Of a DNA stretch of 64,000 nt, positions 9,030 to 17,267 are shown one piece after another (position 1 is the first letter of the stretch; every line of letters begins with the position of its first letter). The translations under genes and the position numbers were made by a program. The notes under the pieces were generated by a model. The model saw only the letters and a program-made list of their open reading frames with translations, had not been told where the DNA came from and ran no database searches. This stretch comes from Ruminococcus sp. Lineage in GTDB: Bacteria; Bacillota; Clostridia; Oscillospirales; Acutalibacteraceae. The DNA lies in contig JALFTC010000014.1 of the NCBI GenBank assembly GCA_022779485.1, forward strand, positions 159,484 through 223,483. The letters run 5' to 3'.

Positions 9030-11732
9030 ATGAAGAAAATATTATCTTTGATAATGTCTTCAGCAATGGTTGCAAGTGCAATTACTATTGCCCCTGCTGT
9101 TTCTGCCTCACAGGCAGACAAAACCCCTGTTGCAGACAGCTCATTTACAACTTCTGTTAATGCCGATGATTTTAGCTGGGACAACGCCTCAGTTTACTTT
9201 TTGCTTACTGACCGCTTTAACAACGGAAACACAAGCAATGACCACAGCTATAACAGAGGACTTGAAAAGGACGGTACAGTTACAACAAAAATGAAGAGTG
9301 ACGCCGCATCTTTTCAGGGCGGTGACTTTGTAGGTATTACAAAGAAGATTAACGAGGGATATTTTAACGATTTAGGTGTGAATGCCCTTTGGATTTCTGC
9401 CCCTTACGAACAGATTCAGGGTTATTCCTGTGCCGGAAACGGAAAAAGCTCATTCCCTCACTATTCATATCACGGATACTATGCCGGTGATTACTCGGAA
9501 ATTGACCAAAACTTTGGTACTCCGGAAGAATTTAAAACTATGGTTGACACAGCCCACGAAAAGGGTCTGCGTGTTGTACTGGATATTGTTATGAATCACC
9601 CCGGCTACAACACAATGTACGATATGAACAAGTTTGATTACGGTGAACTAAAGGACGGCTGGGAAACTAACTACTATTCCTTTGCAGGTGACAACAACAC
9701 ATATCACTCCTACATAACCTATCAGGATGCAAACCAGGCTGAATACCTAAAGGGTCGCTGGGGCAACTGGTGGGGCGGTTCTTGGCTGAGAGCCGGTCTT
9801 TCAGGCTATCCTGCATTTGGAACAGGTGATTTGCTTGATTCAGCAGGCGGTGAACTTCCTGACTTTAGAACAGAGAGTGAAGAAGAGGTTGAAGTTCCTA
9901 CATTCCTACAGAACAAGTGGAAAACCGAAGGTACATACGATGAAAAGATGGCTGACCTCAATGAGTGGTTTACCTCAACAGGAAACACAAAAAGGGTTAG
10001 AAATTACCTTTGCTACTGGCTCAGCAGTTATGTAGAGGAATACGGTATTGACGGTTTCCGCTGTGACACAGCAAAGCATGTTGAGCTTGACTCCTGGGCA
10101 GCCCTTAAGGATAATTGCGATAAGGCACTTAAAACCTGGAGAGCAAACAACCCAACAAAAGCCGGAGCAGATTGGGACGAGGACTTCTGGATGACCGGAG
10201 AGGTTTACGGAAAGGGACTTTCAAACGAAAAGGACGCATACTTTACCGAGGGTAAGTTTGACTCAACAATCAACTTTGCATTTTCCGGCGGCGGCGGTGT
10301 TTCTGCTGTATCAACAATCAACGAAACATACGGAAAATATGCCGAAAAAATCAATAACTCCGACAAATACAATGTACTTACATACATTTCTTCCCACGAT
10401 ACAAAGCTTTGCGGTAGAGATAAGTCAACAGACAGCTATTCAGCAGAAAAGCTGATTTACCAAGGCTCTGCTCTTCAGCTCCTCCCCGGTGGAATTCAAA
10501 TCTTCTACGGTGACGAAACAGGAAGAAAATATGTCAAGCACTCCCTTTCAGGTGTAAATACAATTATCACTTCCGGTAACCACGATGTCCGTTCATTTAT
10601 GAACTGGGATTCCATTGACAATGATGTTCTTTCTCATTGGCAAAAGGTTGGTACATTCAGAAACAACCATATTTCTGTTGGCGCAGGCTCACACAAAACA
10701 CTTACTTCCACATCAGGTGCCGCTTTTGAAAGATATTACGACAAAAACGGTATCAAGGATAAGGTGGTAGCTTGTATTGGTGCTGACGCCGACAAGGATG
10801 TTACTATCAATGTAAACACAGCAGATTTCCCTGACGGAACACTCCTTAAGAATACCTACGACAACACAACAGCTGTTGTATACGGCGGAAAAGTAACCTT
10901 TAACAGCGGAGCAAACGGTACAATCCTTTGTGAAGTTGCCGGAACAGGTGAAATTGTAAAGGTTGAGTCCGTTACAATGTCAAATACAACTACAAGCGTA
11001 TTTGCAGGCAAAAAGGTTAACCTTTCTGCAACTGTTACACCTGAAAATGCAACAGCGCCACAGATTACTTGGACATCAAGTGACGAATCCGTTGCAACAG
11101 TTGATGAAAACGGTGTTGTTATGGGTGTCAAGTGCGGAACAGCAGTAATCACAGCAACAGCAGACGGAGTATCCTCACAGTGTACAGTTACAGTTAAGCA
11201 ACTTGCTACTTCTGTAAAGCTCAATGCTACTGCAAAGACACTTTACACAGGAACCTACACCACCTTGAAAGCTACTGTTTCACCAACTGATACAACAAAC
11301 AAAAAGGTGAGATGGAGTTCCTCTGACAGCCGTGTTGCAACTGTTTCCCAAACAGGTAAGGTAGTTGCCAAAAAGAGAGGCACTTGCACAATAACTGCCA
11401 CAACTACCGATGGTTCTATAAAGACTGCAAAGTGTGTAATCACCGTTAAGCAAAAAGTGACAAAGGTTGCCGTTAACCGCAAGAGCGTTACCCTGAAGAA
11501 AAAGGGCAAAACCGCATATGTAAAAGCTGTTGCCTACCCAAGTGACGCAAATGTAAAGACGCTTGCTGTAAAGGTGAAGAACACAAAGATTGTAAAGGTT
11601 TCTGCATCAAAGATTTCATCAGGCAAAAACCTAAAGATTACAGCTAAAAAGAAAGGCAAAACCTACATCACATTCACATCAACAGACGGCTCAAGAAAGA
11701 GCGCAACCTGTACAGTTAATGTGAAAAAGTAA
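9030..11732 (+). CDS. secreted GH13 alpha-amylase with three C-terminal Ig-like (Big_2) domains
   Basis: 900 residues. A signal peptide (about 1-26, ending PAVSA) precedes a GH13 catalytic domain. The conserved regions are seen in order: DIVMNHP (Asp185, His190), GFRCDTAKH (nucleophile Asp346), TGEVYG (acid/base Glu391) and ISSHDT (Asp457). The opening NASVYFLLTDRFNNGN and the NDHSY segment resemble MalS-type amylases (GH13_19), a tentative subfamily call. From about 648 to the end come three Big_2-type domains; the last is strongly lysine-rich and ends in CTVNVKK. There is no dockerin, LPXTG or starch-binding module of the CBM26 type. It is expected to cut alpha-1,4 bonds of starch outside the cell, perhaps held at the wall by the basic tail. 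It has its own promoter and terminator. Confidence 0.93.
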   Translation: MKKILSLIMSSAMVASAITIAPAVSASQADKTPVADSSFTTSVNADDFSWDNASVYFLLTDRFNNGNTSNDHSYNRGLEKDGTVTTKMKSDAASFQGGDFVGITKKINEGYFNDLGVNALWISAPYEQIQGYSCAGNGKSSFPHYSYHGYYAGDYSEIDQNFGTPEEFKTMVDTAHEKGLRVVLDIVMNHPGYNTMYDMNKFDYGELKDGWETNYYSFAGDNNTYHSYITYQDANQAEYLKGRWGNWWGGSWLRAGLSGYPAFGTGDLLDSAGGELPDFRTESEEEVEVPTFLQNKWKTEGTYDEKMADLNEWFTSTGNTKRVRNYLCYWLSSYVEEYGIDGFRCDTAKHVELDSWAALKDNCDKALKTWRANNPTKAGADWDEDFWMTGEVYGKGLSNEKDAYFTEGKFDSTINFAFSGGGGVSAVSTINETYGKYAEKINNSDKYNVLTYISSHDTKLCGRDKSTDSYSAEKLIYQGSALQLLPGGIQIFYGDETGRKYVKHSLSGVNTIITSGNHDVRSFMNWDSIDNDVLSHWQKVGTFRNNHISVGAGSHKTLTSTSGAAFERYYDKNGIKDKVVACIGADADKDVTINVNTADFPDGTLLKNTYDNTTAVVYGGKVTFNSGANGTILCEVAGTGEIVKVESVTMSNTTTSVFAGKKVNLSATVTPENATAPQITWTSSDESVATVDENGVVMGVKCGTAVITATADGVSSQCTVTVKQLATSVKLNATAKTLYTGTYTTLKATVSPTDTTNKKVRWSSSDSRVATVSQTGKVVAKKRGTCTITATTTDGSIKTAKCVITVKQKVTKVAVNRKSVTLKKKGKTAYVKAVAYPSDANVKTLAVKVKNTKIVKVSASKISSGKNLKITAKKKGKTYITFTSTDGSRKSATCTVNVKK

Positions 11733-11756
11733 TTTAATAACGGCTAAAAATTGAGA

Positions 11757-11796
11757 GGCTGTCGCAAATGAGTAATTTGCGACAGCCCCTTTTTGG
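11757..11796 (+). terminator. terminator after the amylase gene
   Basis: A 13-bp perfect stem (ggctgtcgcaaat and its complement), loop gagta, followed by ccttttt. It lies between the convergent amylase and glyS genes and could serve both. Confidence 0.85.
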
Positions 11797-11868
11797 ATTT
11801 TAACTAATATTTTTTTATAGATTAGAGAGATATTATTCCCCTATTTTTTACCCTATTTATGGTTTTTA

Positions 11869-13257
11869 TCAGTCCTCAAACTTAATTCTCTCTTCGATGT
11901 AAGGGATAAGCTCTTCAACCGTAAGTTCAATTTGCTCCATTGTATCTCTGTCACGGAGGGTTACAATGTTGTTTTCAACAGTCTTTTCGTCAACGCTGAT
12001 TTGCCAAGGAGTACCGATAGCGTCTGCTCTTCTGTATCTTTTACCGATAGAGCCGGACTCGTCATAGCTTGTCATAAAGTGCTTTTTGCACATAGCAAGA
12101 ATTTCCTTTGCCTTTTCGCTGTGGAACTTCTTTTTAATGGGGCAAATGTTCAGCTTGATTGGTGCAAGGGCAGGAGAAATTTTGAGCAGTTCTCTTGTGT
12201 CGCCGTTTTCAAGCTCCTCAATTCTGTATGCCTCAAACAAAACAGCCAATGTGATTCTGTCAAGACCGTATGTGGATTCAACAATGTAAGGAATAAACTT
12301 TTCGCCTGTTGTCTGGTCGCAGTATTCCTGCTTTTTACCGCTGTATTCGGTGTGTCTTGTAAGGTCAAAGTCTGTTCTGTTGTGAGTACCGTTGATTTCA
12401 CCCCAGCCGAATGGGAAGAGGTATTCAATGTCACAGGCAGATTTTGCGTAGTGAGCCAGCTTTTCGTGGTCGTGGAAGCGGAGCTTTTCCTCAGGTAGCC
12501 CAAGCATTTTAAAGAACTCAATACCGTAATTCTTAAAGTAATCGTAAAGGGCTTCGTCGTCACCCTCCTTACAGAAGGTCTGGAATTCCATCTGCTCAAA
12601 TTCAATAGTCCTGAATGTAAAGTTACCCGGTGTGATTTCGTTTCTGAAGGCCTTACCGATTTGACCGATTGAGAAAGGAAGCTTTGTCCTTGTTGTTCTG
12701 AGAACATTTTGGAAGTTTACATATTCGCCTTGTGCGTTTTCGGGACGGAGATAAACTGTATTTGCACTGTCATTGGTAACTCCACGCTGTGTTGCAAACA
12801 TAAGGTTAAACTGGCGAATATCGGTAAAGTTTGATTTTCCGCAGTTAGGGCATGGCACCTGATGCTCCTTAATATAGTTAAGCATTTCCTCCTGTGTCAT
12901 ACCGTCTGCGTGAGCATTCTCGTCAAAGTCATCAATCAGGTTGTCTGCTCTGTGGCGGGTCTTACATTCCTTACAGTCAAGCAGAGGGTCAGAAAAGCTC
13001 TGTACATGACCGCTTGCCTCCCAAACTCTTGGGTTCATAAGTATGTCTGCATCTACTTCATAGGCATTATCCCTCTTTTGAATGAAGAAATATCTCCATG
13101 CGTCCTTGATTGTATTTTTTAGCCTTGAACCAAGTGGGCCGTAATCCCAAGTATTTGCCAATCCACCGTAAATTTCACTACCCTGAAAGATGAAACCGTA
13201 ATTATTACAATAATCAACAAGCTCTTTCATTTGTATTTTCTTTTCTTTGTTTTCCAT
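11869..13257 (-). CDS. glyS: glycyl-tRNA synthetase, single-chain type
   Basis: 462 residues of the class II, eukaryote-like homodimeric GlyRS. It begins with MKELVDYCNNYGFIFQGSEI and GGLANTWDYGPLG, and carries the RPENAQGEYVNF and TFRTIEFEQMEF motif segments plus a C-terminal anticodon-binding domain. It charges tRNA-Gly. The frame is open for seven more codons upstream, but GGAGG lies 8 bases before the ATG at 13257, which is preferred. No T-box leader is visible: the 5' region is short and ends at a MITE-like repeat, with promoter TTGACA-N17-TACTAT in between. Confidence 0.96.
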   Translation of the reverse strand: MENKEKKIQMKELVDYCNNYGFIFQGSEIYGGLANTWDYGPLGSRLKNTIKDAWRYFFIQKRDNAYEVDADILMNPRVWEASGHVQSFSDPLLDCKECKTRHRADNLIDDFDENAHADGMTQEEMLNYIKEHQVPCPNCGKSNFTDIRQFNLMFATQRGVTNDSANTVYLRPENAQGEYVNFQNVLRTTRTKLPFSIGQIGKAFRNEITPGNFTFRTIEFEQMEFQTFCKEGDDEALYDYFKNYGIEFFKMLGLPEEKLRFHDHEKLAHYAKSACDIEYLFPFGWGEINGTHNRTDFDLTRHTEYSGKKQEYCDQTTGEKFIPYIVESTYGLDRITLAVLFEAYRIEELENGDTRELLKISPALAPIKLNICPIKKKFHSEKAKEILAMCKKHFMTSYDESGSIGKRYRRADAIGTPWQISVDEKTVENNIVTLRDRDTMEQIELTVEELIPYIEERIKFED

Positions 13258-13298
13258 AGTTCTGCCTCCATTTTTCATAATAAAAGACTTACCTATTA

Positions 13299-13327
13299 AT
13301 AGTACTATTTAGAATTTATTATGTCAA
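13299..13327 (-). promoter_or_regulatory. promoter of glyS
   Basis: Reading the minus strand, TTGACA (13327-13322) and TACTAT (13304-13299) are 17 bases apart, about 40 bases before the glyS start. The -35 box touches the left end of the inverted-repeat element at 13328. Confidence 0.7.
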
Positions 13328-13489
13328 GGGAAACACTGAATAAATCACTTTACACATCTTGTTTGCATATTTTCCAACCGTTTGCCCAAAAAATCCTTGT
13401 AATACGACAGTATTCCTGCGGTTTTTTTGAACATACCGACAAAAAATCTGACAGCCCTTTCTGTGCAAATGATTTAATCAGTGTTTCCC
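13328..13489. repeat. MITE-like element, full copy
   Basis: 162 bp bounded by imperfect terminal inverted repeats of about 20 bp (gggaaacactgaataaatca at the left, the complement of gggaaacactgattaaatca at the right). It holds no credible gene. An internal segment (small hairpin, then GCGG and seven T) is terminator-like. The right half is closely matched at 59308-59386, and the termini match the hairpin at 719-747. No target-site duplication could be shown. Confidence 0.7.
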
Positions 13490-13710
13490 AAGATGTTGAA
13501 ATTACAATTATTTTTATTAAGTTTTTTGTGATTTTGTAGAGTAAAAGGTTAAAAATACCTTTTTACTTCATTAATTTGTTATAAAATTATTAATTTTTTA
13601 TATATTTTTTATAAAATGTTTGAAAAATTAAACTTTATAATATATAATAAATATAATAGCAATAATTCCCACTATAGGGGTTATGCTCAATTTAAAAGGA
13701 GGAATTTTAT
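13490..13710 (+). promoter_or_regulatory. AT-rich upstream region and promoter of the dockerin protein
   Basis: No gene seen. TTGAAA (13620-13625) and TATAAT (13643-13648) are 17 bases apart. A TCCCACTATAG motif lies at 13667-13677 in the predicted 5' UTR, and an AAAGGAGG ribosome binding site precedes the ATG. The same -35 context and the same 11-base motif recur upstream of the secreted protein gene at 59656. Confidence 0.6.
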
Positions 13711-16700
13711 ATGATCAGAAACAGAAATCGTGTTCTGAGCATTTTTATCAGCATTATGCTGATAATGTCCATGGTATTGTCTTGCGTACCGGTGGCAAAT
13801 GCTAAGAGTACGGACATCCTATCTTCCGGCGGTCAGGAGATTGGAATCTACGGCGATGTTGATATGAATGGCGAAATCAACATTCGTGATGTAACGCGTA
13901 TTCAAAAGTACGCAGCGCATTATGTTCAGTTTACTGATGCTCAATTTATTTTGGCAGATGTAAACCAAAATGGACGAGTTGATGTTCAGGATGTTACAGC
14001 GTTACAGAAGTACATACTTGGTTATAGCCAAGCAGGTGTAGTTGCAGGCCAGGTAGCTACCGAGCCGGATCCAACAACTACTACAACAGTTGAAGAAACC
14101 ACAACAATTGAAGAAACAACTACTTCAAGCGTTGAGGAAACTTCTTCATCAGTAGAAGAAACAACTACTTCAAGTGTTGAGGAAACCACTACAACGGTAG
14201 AAGAAACAACTTCAAGCGTTGAGGAAACAACTTCATCAGTAGAGGAAACATCATCAAGTGTTGAAGAAACATCATCTTCCATAGCATCGACAACAAGAAG
14301 AGTATGGTTCAGAAACGACCACAACTGGTCAAATGTAAGAATCTATGCTTGGTATATGGTAGATGAGGAAACATCCGTAAAGCTTACACCTTGGGATGAA
14401 ATTCCTACCATAACAAAGGACGGTCAGGACAACGGCAAGGATATGTACTACTATGACCTTCCTGTTGAATACACAAATGTAATCTTTACATCAAACAGCA
14501 AGAAATCCCAGACAGTAAATATCACTCTTGACGATGTAAACAACGCTTACTATCCAACAGAGGAAAAAAATGAATACGGTCACGAGTTTGTACAGGCATT
14601 TGTATATGGCGGTGAGGCACCATCTACAAGTGTTGAGGAAACTACCACAACAGTAGAAGAAACAACAACTGTACCTGCAGATATGGTAACAGTAACTCTT
14701 GATGTAACAGCAATCGGTTCATCAGGTTCAAGATATGCAGTTTATACATTCGGCGACGGTTATGCAGAAAACTGGGTTGATATGACAAAGGTAGGCGGAG
14801 ATGTATTCACAGCAGAACTTGACAAGAATACATTTACAAAGCTTGTCTTTGTTCGTATGGACGGAGAAACAACAGAGAACATCTGGGAAAACAAGTGGAA
14901 CCAGACAGATAATCTAACCCTTGACGGAACACTTTACACAGTAACAGGTTGGGGCGCAGAGTTAGGTGCAAACCTCACAGGTGTATGGGGTACAGTAGAG
15001 CCAACAACTACAACAGTAGAAGAAACAACTTCATCAGAAGAAGAGACATCATCTTCCATAGCATCAACAACAAGAAGAGTATGGTTCAGAAATGACCACA
15101 ACTGGTCAAATGTAAGAATCTATGCTTGGTATATGGTAGATGAGGAAACATCCGTAAAGCTTACACCTTGGGATGAAATTCCTACCATAACAAAGGATGG
15201 ACAGGACAACGGCAAGGATATGTACTACTATGACCTGCCTGTTGAATATACACATGTTGTCTTTGTATCAAACAGAAAAATATCACGTACAGTAAATATC
15301 ACACTTGACGATGTACATAACGCCTACTATCCAACAGAGGAAAAGGACAGTGAGGGTTACGAGTATGTACAGGCATTTGTATATGGCGGTGAAACACCAT
15401 CTACAAGTGTTGAGGAAACATCTTCAAGTGTTGAAGAAACATCATCTGTATCTGCAGATATGGTAACAGTAACTCTTGATGTAACAGCAATCGGTTCTTC
15501 AGGTTCAAGATATGCAGTATATACCTTTGGTGGCGGAAATCCAAAAGTTTGGACAGATATGACAAATGTAGGCGGAGATGTATTCACAGTACAGCTTGAC
15601 AAGAACACATTTACAAAGCTTATCTTTGTTCGTATGAACGGCGAAACAACCGAGAATAACTGGGATAAGGACACTGCTTGGAACCAGACAGAGGATCTTA
15701 CCCTTGACGGAACACTTTACACAGTAACAGGTTGGGGCGCAGAACTTGGTGCTAAGCTCCCCGGCGTATGGAGCACAGTAGAGCCAACAACTACAACTGT
15801 TGAAGAAACAACTACAACAGTAGAAGAAACAACTTCATCAGAAGAAGAAACATCTACAAGTGTTGAAGAAACAACTTCATCCGAAGAAGAGACAACTTCA
15901 AGTGTTGAAGAAACAACTTCATCCGAAGAAGAGACATCTTCAAGTGTAGAGGAAACAACTACCACAGTTGAGGAAACTACAACAGTAGAAGAAACAACTA
16001 CAACAGTTGAGGAAACTACAACAGTAGAAGAAACAACTACAACAGTTGAGGAAACTACAACAGAAGAAGAAACATCATCTTCCGTAGCACCAACAACAAG
16101 AAGAGTATGGTTCAGAAACGACCACAACTGGTCAAATGTAAGAATCTATGCTTGGTATATGGTAGATGAGGAAACATCCATAAAGCTAACACCTTGGGAT
16201 GAAATTCCTACCATGACAAAGGACGGTCAGGACAACGGCAAGGATATGTACTACTATGACCTTCCTGTTGAATACACAAATGTAATCTTTACATCAAATA
16301 GCAAGAAATCCCAGACAGTAAATATCACTCTTGACGATGTAAACAACGCTTACTATCCAACAGAAGAAAAGGATAAGGACGGTAACGAGCTTGTACAGGC
16401 ATTTGTATATGGCGGTGAAACACCATCTACAACAGTAGAAGAAACAACTACAACAGTTGAAGAAACAACTACAACAGTTGAGGAAACAACTACCACAGTA
16501 GAGGAAACAACTACAACAGTTGAGGAAACAACTACAACAGTTCCTGTTGACGACGAGGTTACATTAACACTTGTTGACGGAACTTCTGAGAAGTGGCTTG
16601 CAGATGCAGACGCAGTATTCGTACTTGTTGACAACAGCACAGGTACTTCCTACAATATGACAGGCGGTGCCGGCACATGGACAGCTACAGTTCCTGTTTC

Positions 16701-17160
16701 TGTTACAGACATTACAATTAAAAGAAACAGCCCATCAAACGGCGAAACATGGAACAGCTGGACAACAACAAGAGGAACAGGCACAACATACACAGCTACC
16801 AAAAGCGGTGTAGGTTCTTGGGACGGTACCGGCGGAGAACCTTCAACAACTCCACAGCCATCCGGCAACACAATTCAGTTTACTGACAATCAGGGTTGGG
16901 GTACAGTTTACGCTTACTTCTTTGACGCAAACGGTGATACAGTAGGTTCTGAATGGCCCGGCACACAGATGGGCAACCCATCTGACAACGGCTTTGGCCA
17001 GACAAACTATTCTGTTTCCGTTCCAAGCGGTGCAACAACCGTAGTATTCTCAAACGGCAACGGTGCTCAGACATCTAATGCAGAGATTGGTCATACAGGT
17101 TACTATACAGACGGCACAAAAGACGATAAAGGCCATTTTGTAACAAAGTTCTGGGATTAA
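13711..17160 (+). CDS. amylosome-type dockerin protein with repeated starch-binding modules
   Basis: 1,149 residues. A signal peptide (1-31, ending ANA) is followed by an N-terminal type I-like dockerin (about 48-107) with two calcium loops, DVDMNGEINIRD and DVNQNGRVDVQD. Thr/Ser/Glu linkers of VEETTT and VEETSS units separate the modules: A1 (196-302), B1 (324-430), A2 (455-561), B2 (583-690), a 100-residue linker, A3 (797-905), C (947-1046) and D (1053-1149). A and D have the W, YAW, LP and NVIF spacing of CBM26-like starch-binding domains. B (KLVFVRMDG, WNQTDNLTLDG, YTVTGWG) and C are related-looking modules I cannot name. No catalytic domain is present. It probably docks onto a cohesin scaffold and holds starch for amylases; this is inference from R. 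bromii-like systems. Confidence 0.88.
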   Translation: MIRNRNRVLSIFISIMLIMSMVLSCVPVANAKSTDILSSGGQEIGIYGDVDMNGEINIRDVTRIQKYAAHYVQFTDAQFILADVNQNGRVDVQDVTALQKYILGYSQAGVVAGQVATEPDPTTTTTVEETTTIEETTTSSVEETSSSVEETTTSSVEETTTTVEETTSSVEETTSSVEETSSSVEETSSSIASTTRRVWFRNDHNWSNVRIYAWYMVDEETSVKLTPWDEIPTITKDGQDNGKDMYYYDLPVEYTNVIFTSNSKKSQTVNITLDDVNNAYYPTEEKNEYGHEFVQAFVYGGEAPSTSVEETTTTVEETTTVPADMVTVTLDVTAIGSSGSRYAVYTFGDGYAENWVDMTKVGGDVFTAELDKNTFTKLVFVRMDGETTENIWENKWNQTDNLTLDGTLYTVTGWGAELGANLTGVWGTVEPTTTTVEETTSSEEETSSSIASTTRRVWFRNDHNWSNVRIYAWYMVDEETSVKLTPWDEIPTITKDGQDNGKDMYYYDLPVEYTHVVFVSNRKISRTVNITLDDVHNAYYPTEEKDSEGYEYVQAFVYGGETPSTSVEETSSSVEETSSVSADMVTVTLDVTAIGSSGSRYAVYTFGGGNPKVWTDMTNVGGDVFTVQLDKNTFTKLIFVRMNGETTENNWDKDTAWNQTEDLTLDGTLYTVTGWGAELGAKLPGVWSTVEPTTTTVEETTTTVEETTSSEEETSTSVEETTSSEEETTSSVEETTSSEEETSSSVEETTTTVEETTTVEETTTTVEETTTVEETTTTVEETTTEEETSSSVAPTTRRVWFRNDHNWSNVRIYAWYMVDEETSIKLTPWDEIPTMTKDGQDNGKDMYYYDLPVEYTNVIFTSNSKKSQTVNITLDDVNNAYYPTEEKDKDGNELVQAFVYGGETPSTTVEETTTTVEETTTTVEETTTTVEETTTTVEETTTTVPVDDEVTLTLVDGTSEKWLADADAVFVLVDNSTGTSYNMTGGAGTWTATVPVSVTDITIKRNSPSNGETWNSWTTTRGTGTTYTATKSGVGSWDGTGGEPSTTPQPSGNTIQFTDNQGWGTVYAYFFDANGDTVGSEWPGTQMGNPSDNGFGQTNYSVSVPSGATTVVFSNGNGAQTSNAEIGHTGYYTDGTKDDKGHFVTKFWD
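14082..14285 (+). repeat. VEETTT/VEETSS linker repeat 1
   Basis: Short in-frame tandem repeats (gttgaagaaacaact and variants) encode the linker between the dockerin and module A1. Similar tracts lie at about 14626-14670, 15003-15060, 15785-16080 and 16430-16545. Such arrays are prone to length change. Confidence 0.85.
14296..14617 (+). repeat. module A duplication, copy 1
   Basis: Encodes CBM26-like module A1. Near-identical DNA recurs at about 15073-15395 (A2) and 16099-16425 (A3). In its second half A1 matches A3 more closely than A2: TNVIFTSNSKKSQTVN in A1 and A3 against THVVFVSNRKISRTVN in A2. Confidence 0.85.
14680..15000 (+). repeat. module B duplication, copy 1
   Basis: Encodes module B1, duplicated as B2 at about 15457-15780 with high DNA similarity. 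The A-B pair was therefore probably duplicated as a unit. Confidence 0.8.
15785..16080 (+). repeat. long VEETTT linker repeat
   Basis: The longest linker array, nearly 100 codons of VEETTT, VEETTSSEEET and VEETTTVEETTT units between modules B2 and A3. It encodes a flexible acidic, Thr-rich spacer, possibly glycosylated. Confidence 0.85.
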
Positions 17161-17188
17161 TTTCTTAGAATCATTTCATAATAAAATT

Positions 17189-17216
17189 TCCCCTGTGATT
17201 TCACAGGGGATTTTTT
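17189..17216 (+). terminator. terminator after the dockerin protein
   Basis: A perfect stem cccctgtga/tcacagggg with a two-base loop, followed by six T. Confidence 0.9.
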
Positions 17217-17219
17217 GCT

Positions 17220-17247
17220 TTGACTTATATAATCTTTCGTGTATAAT
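17220..17247 (+). promoter_or_regulatory. promoter of the cyclase-HAD-queH genes
   Basis: TTGACT (17220-17225) and TATAAT (17242-17247), spacing 16, placed between the previous terminator and the next start. Confidence 0.75.
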
Positions 17248-17267
17248 GATAATAGAAGGTGGAAAAT

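Noticed and set aside
11932..12498. 188-codon open frame opposite glyS
   Set aside because: Antisense shadow of the well-supported glyS; no ribosome binding site or recognisable domain.
13258..13330. T-box riboswitch before glyS
   Set aside because: The leader is only about 35 bases and no AGGGTGG-type T-box sequence or antiterminator is present.
13321..13539. 72-codon open frame upstream of glyS
   Set aside because: It lies almost wholly inside the MITE-like repeat, has no ribosome binding site, and its sequence is explained by the repeat.
14082..16545. Regular repeats that could be taken for a CRISPR array
   Set aside because: The repeats are in frame, differ in length, and encode the VEETTT linkers of a secreted protein; no spacers and no cas genes.
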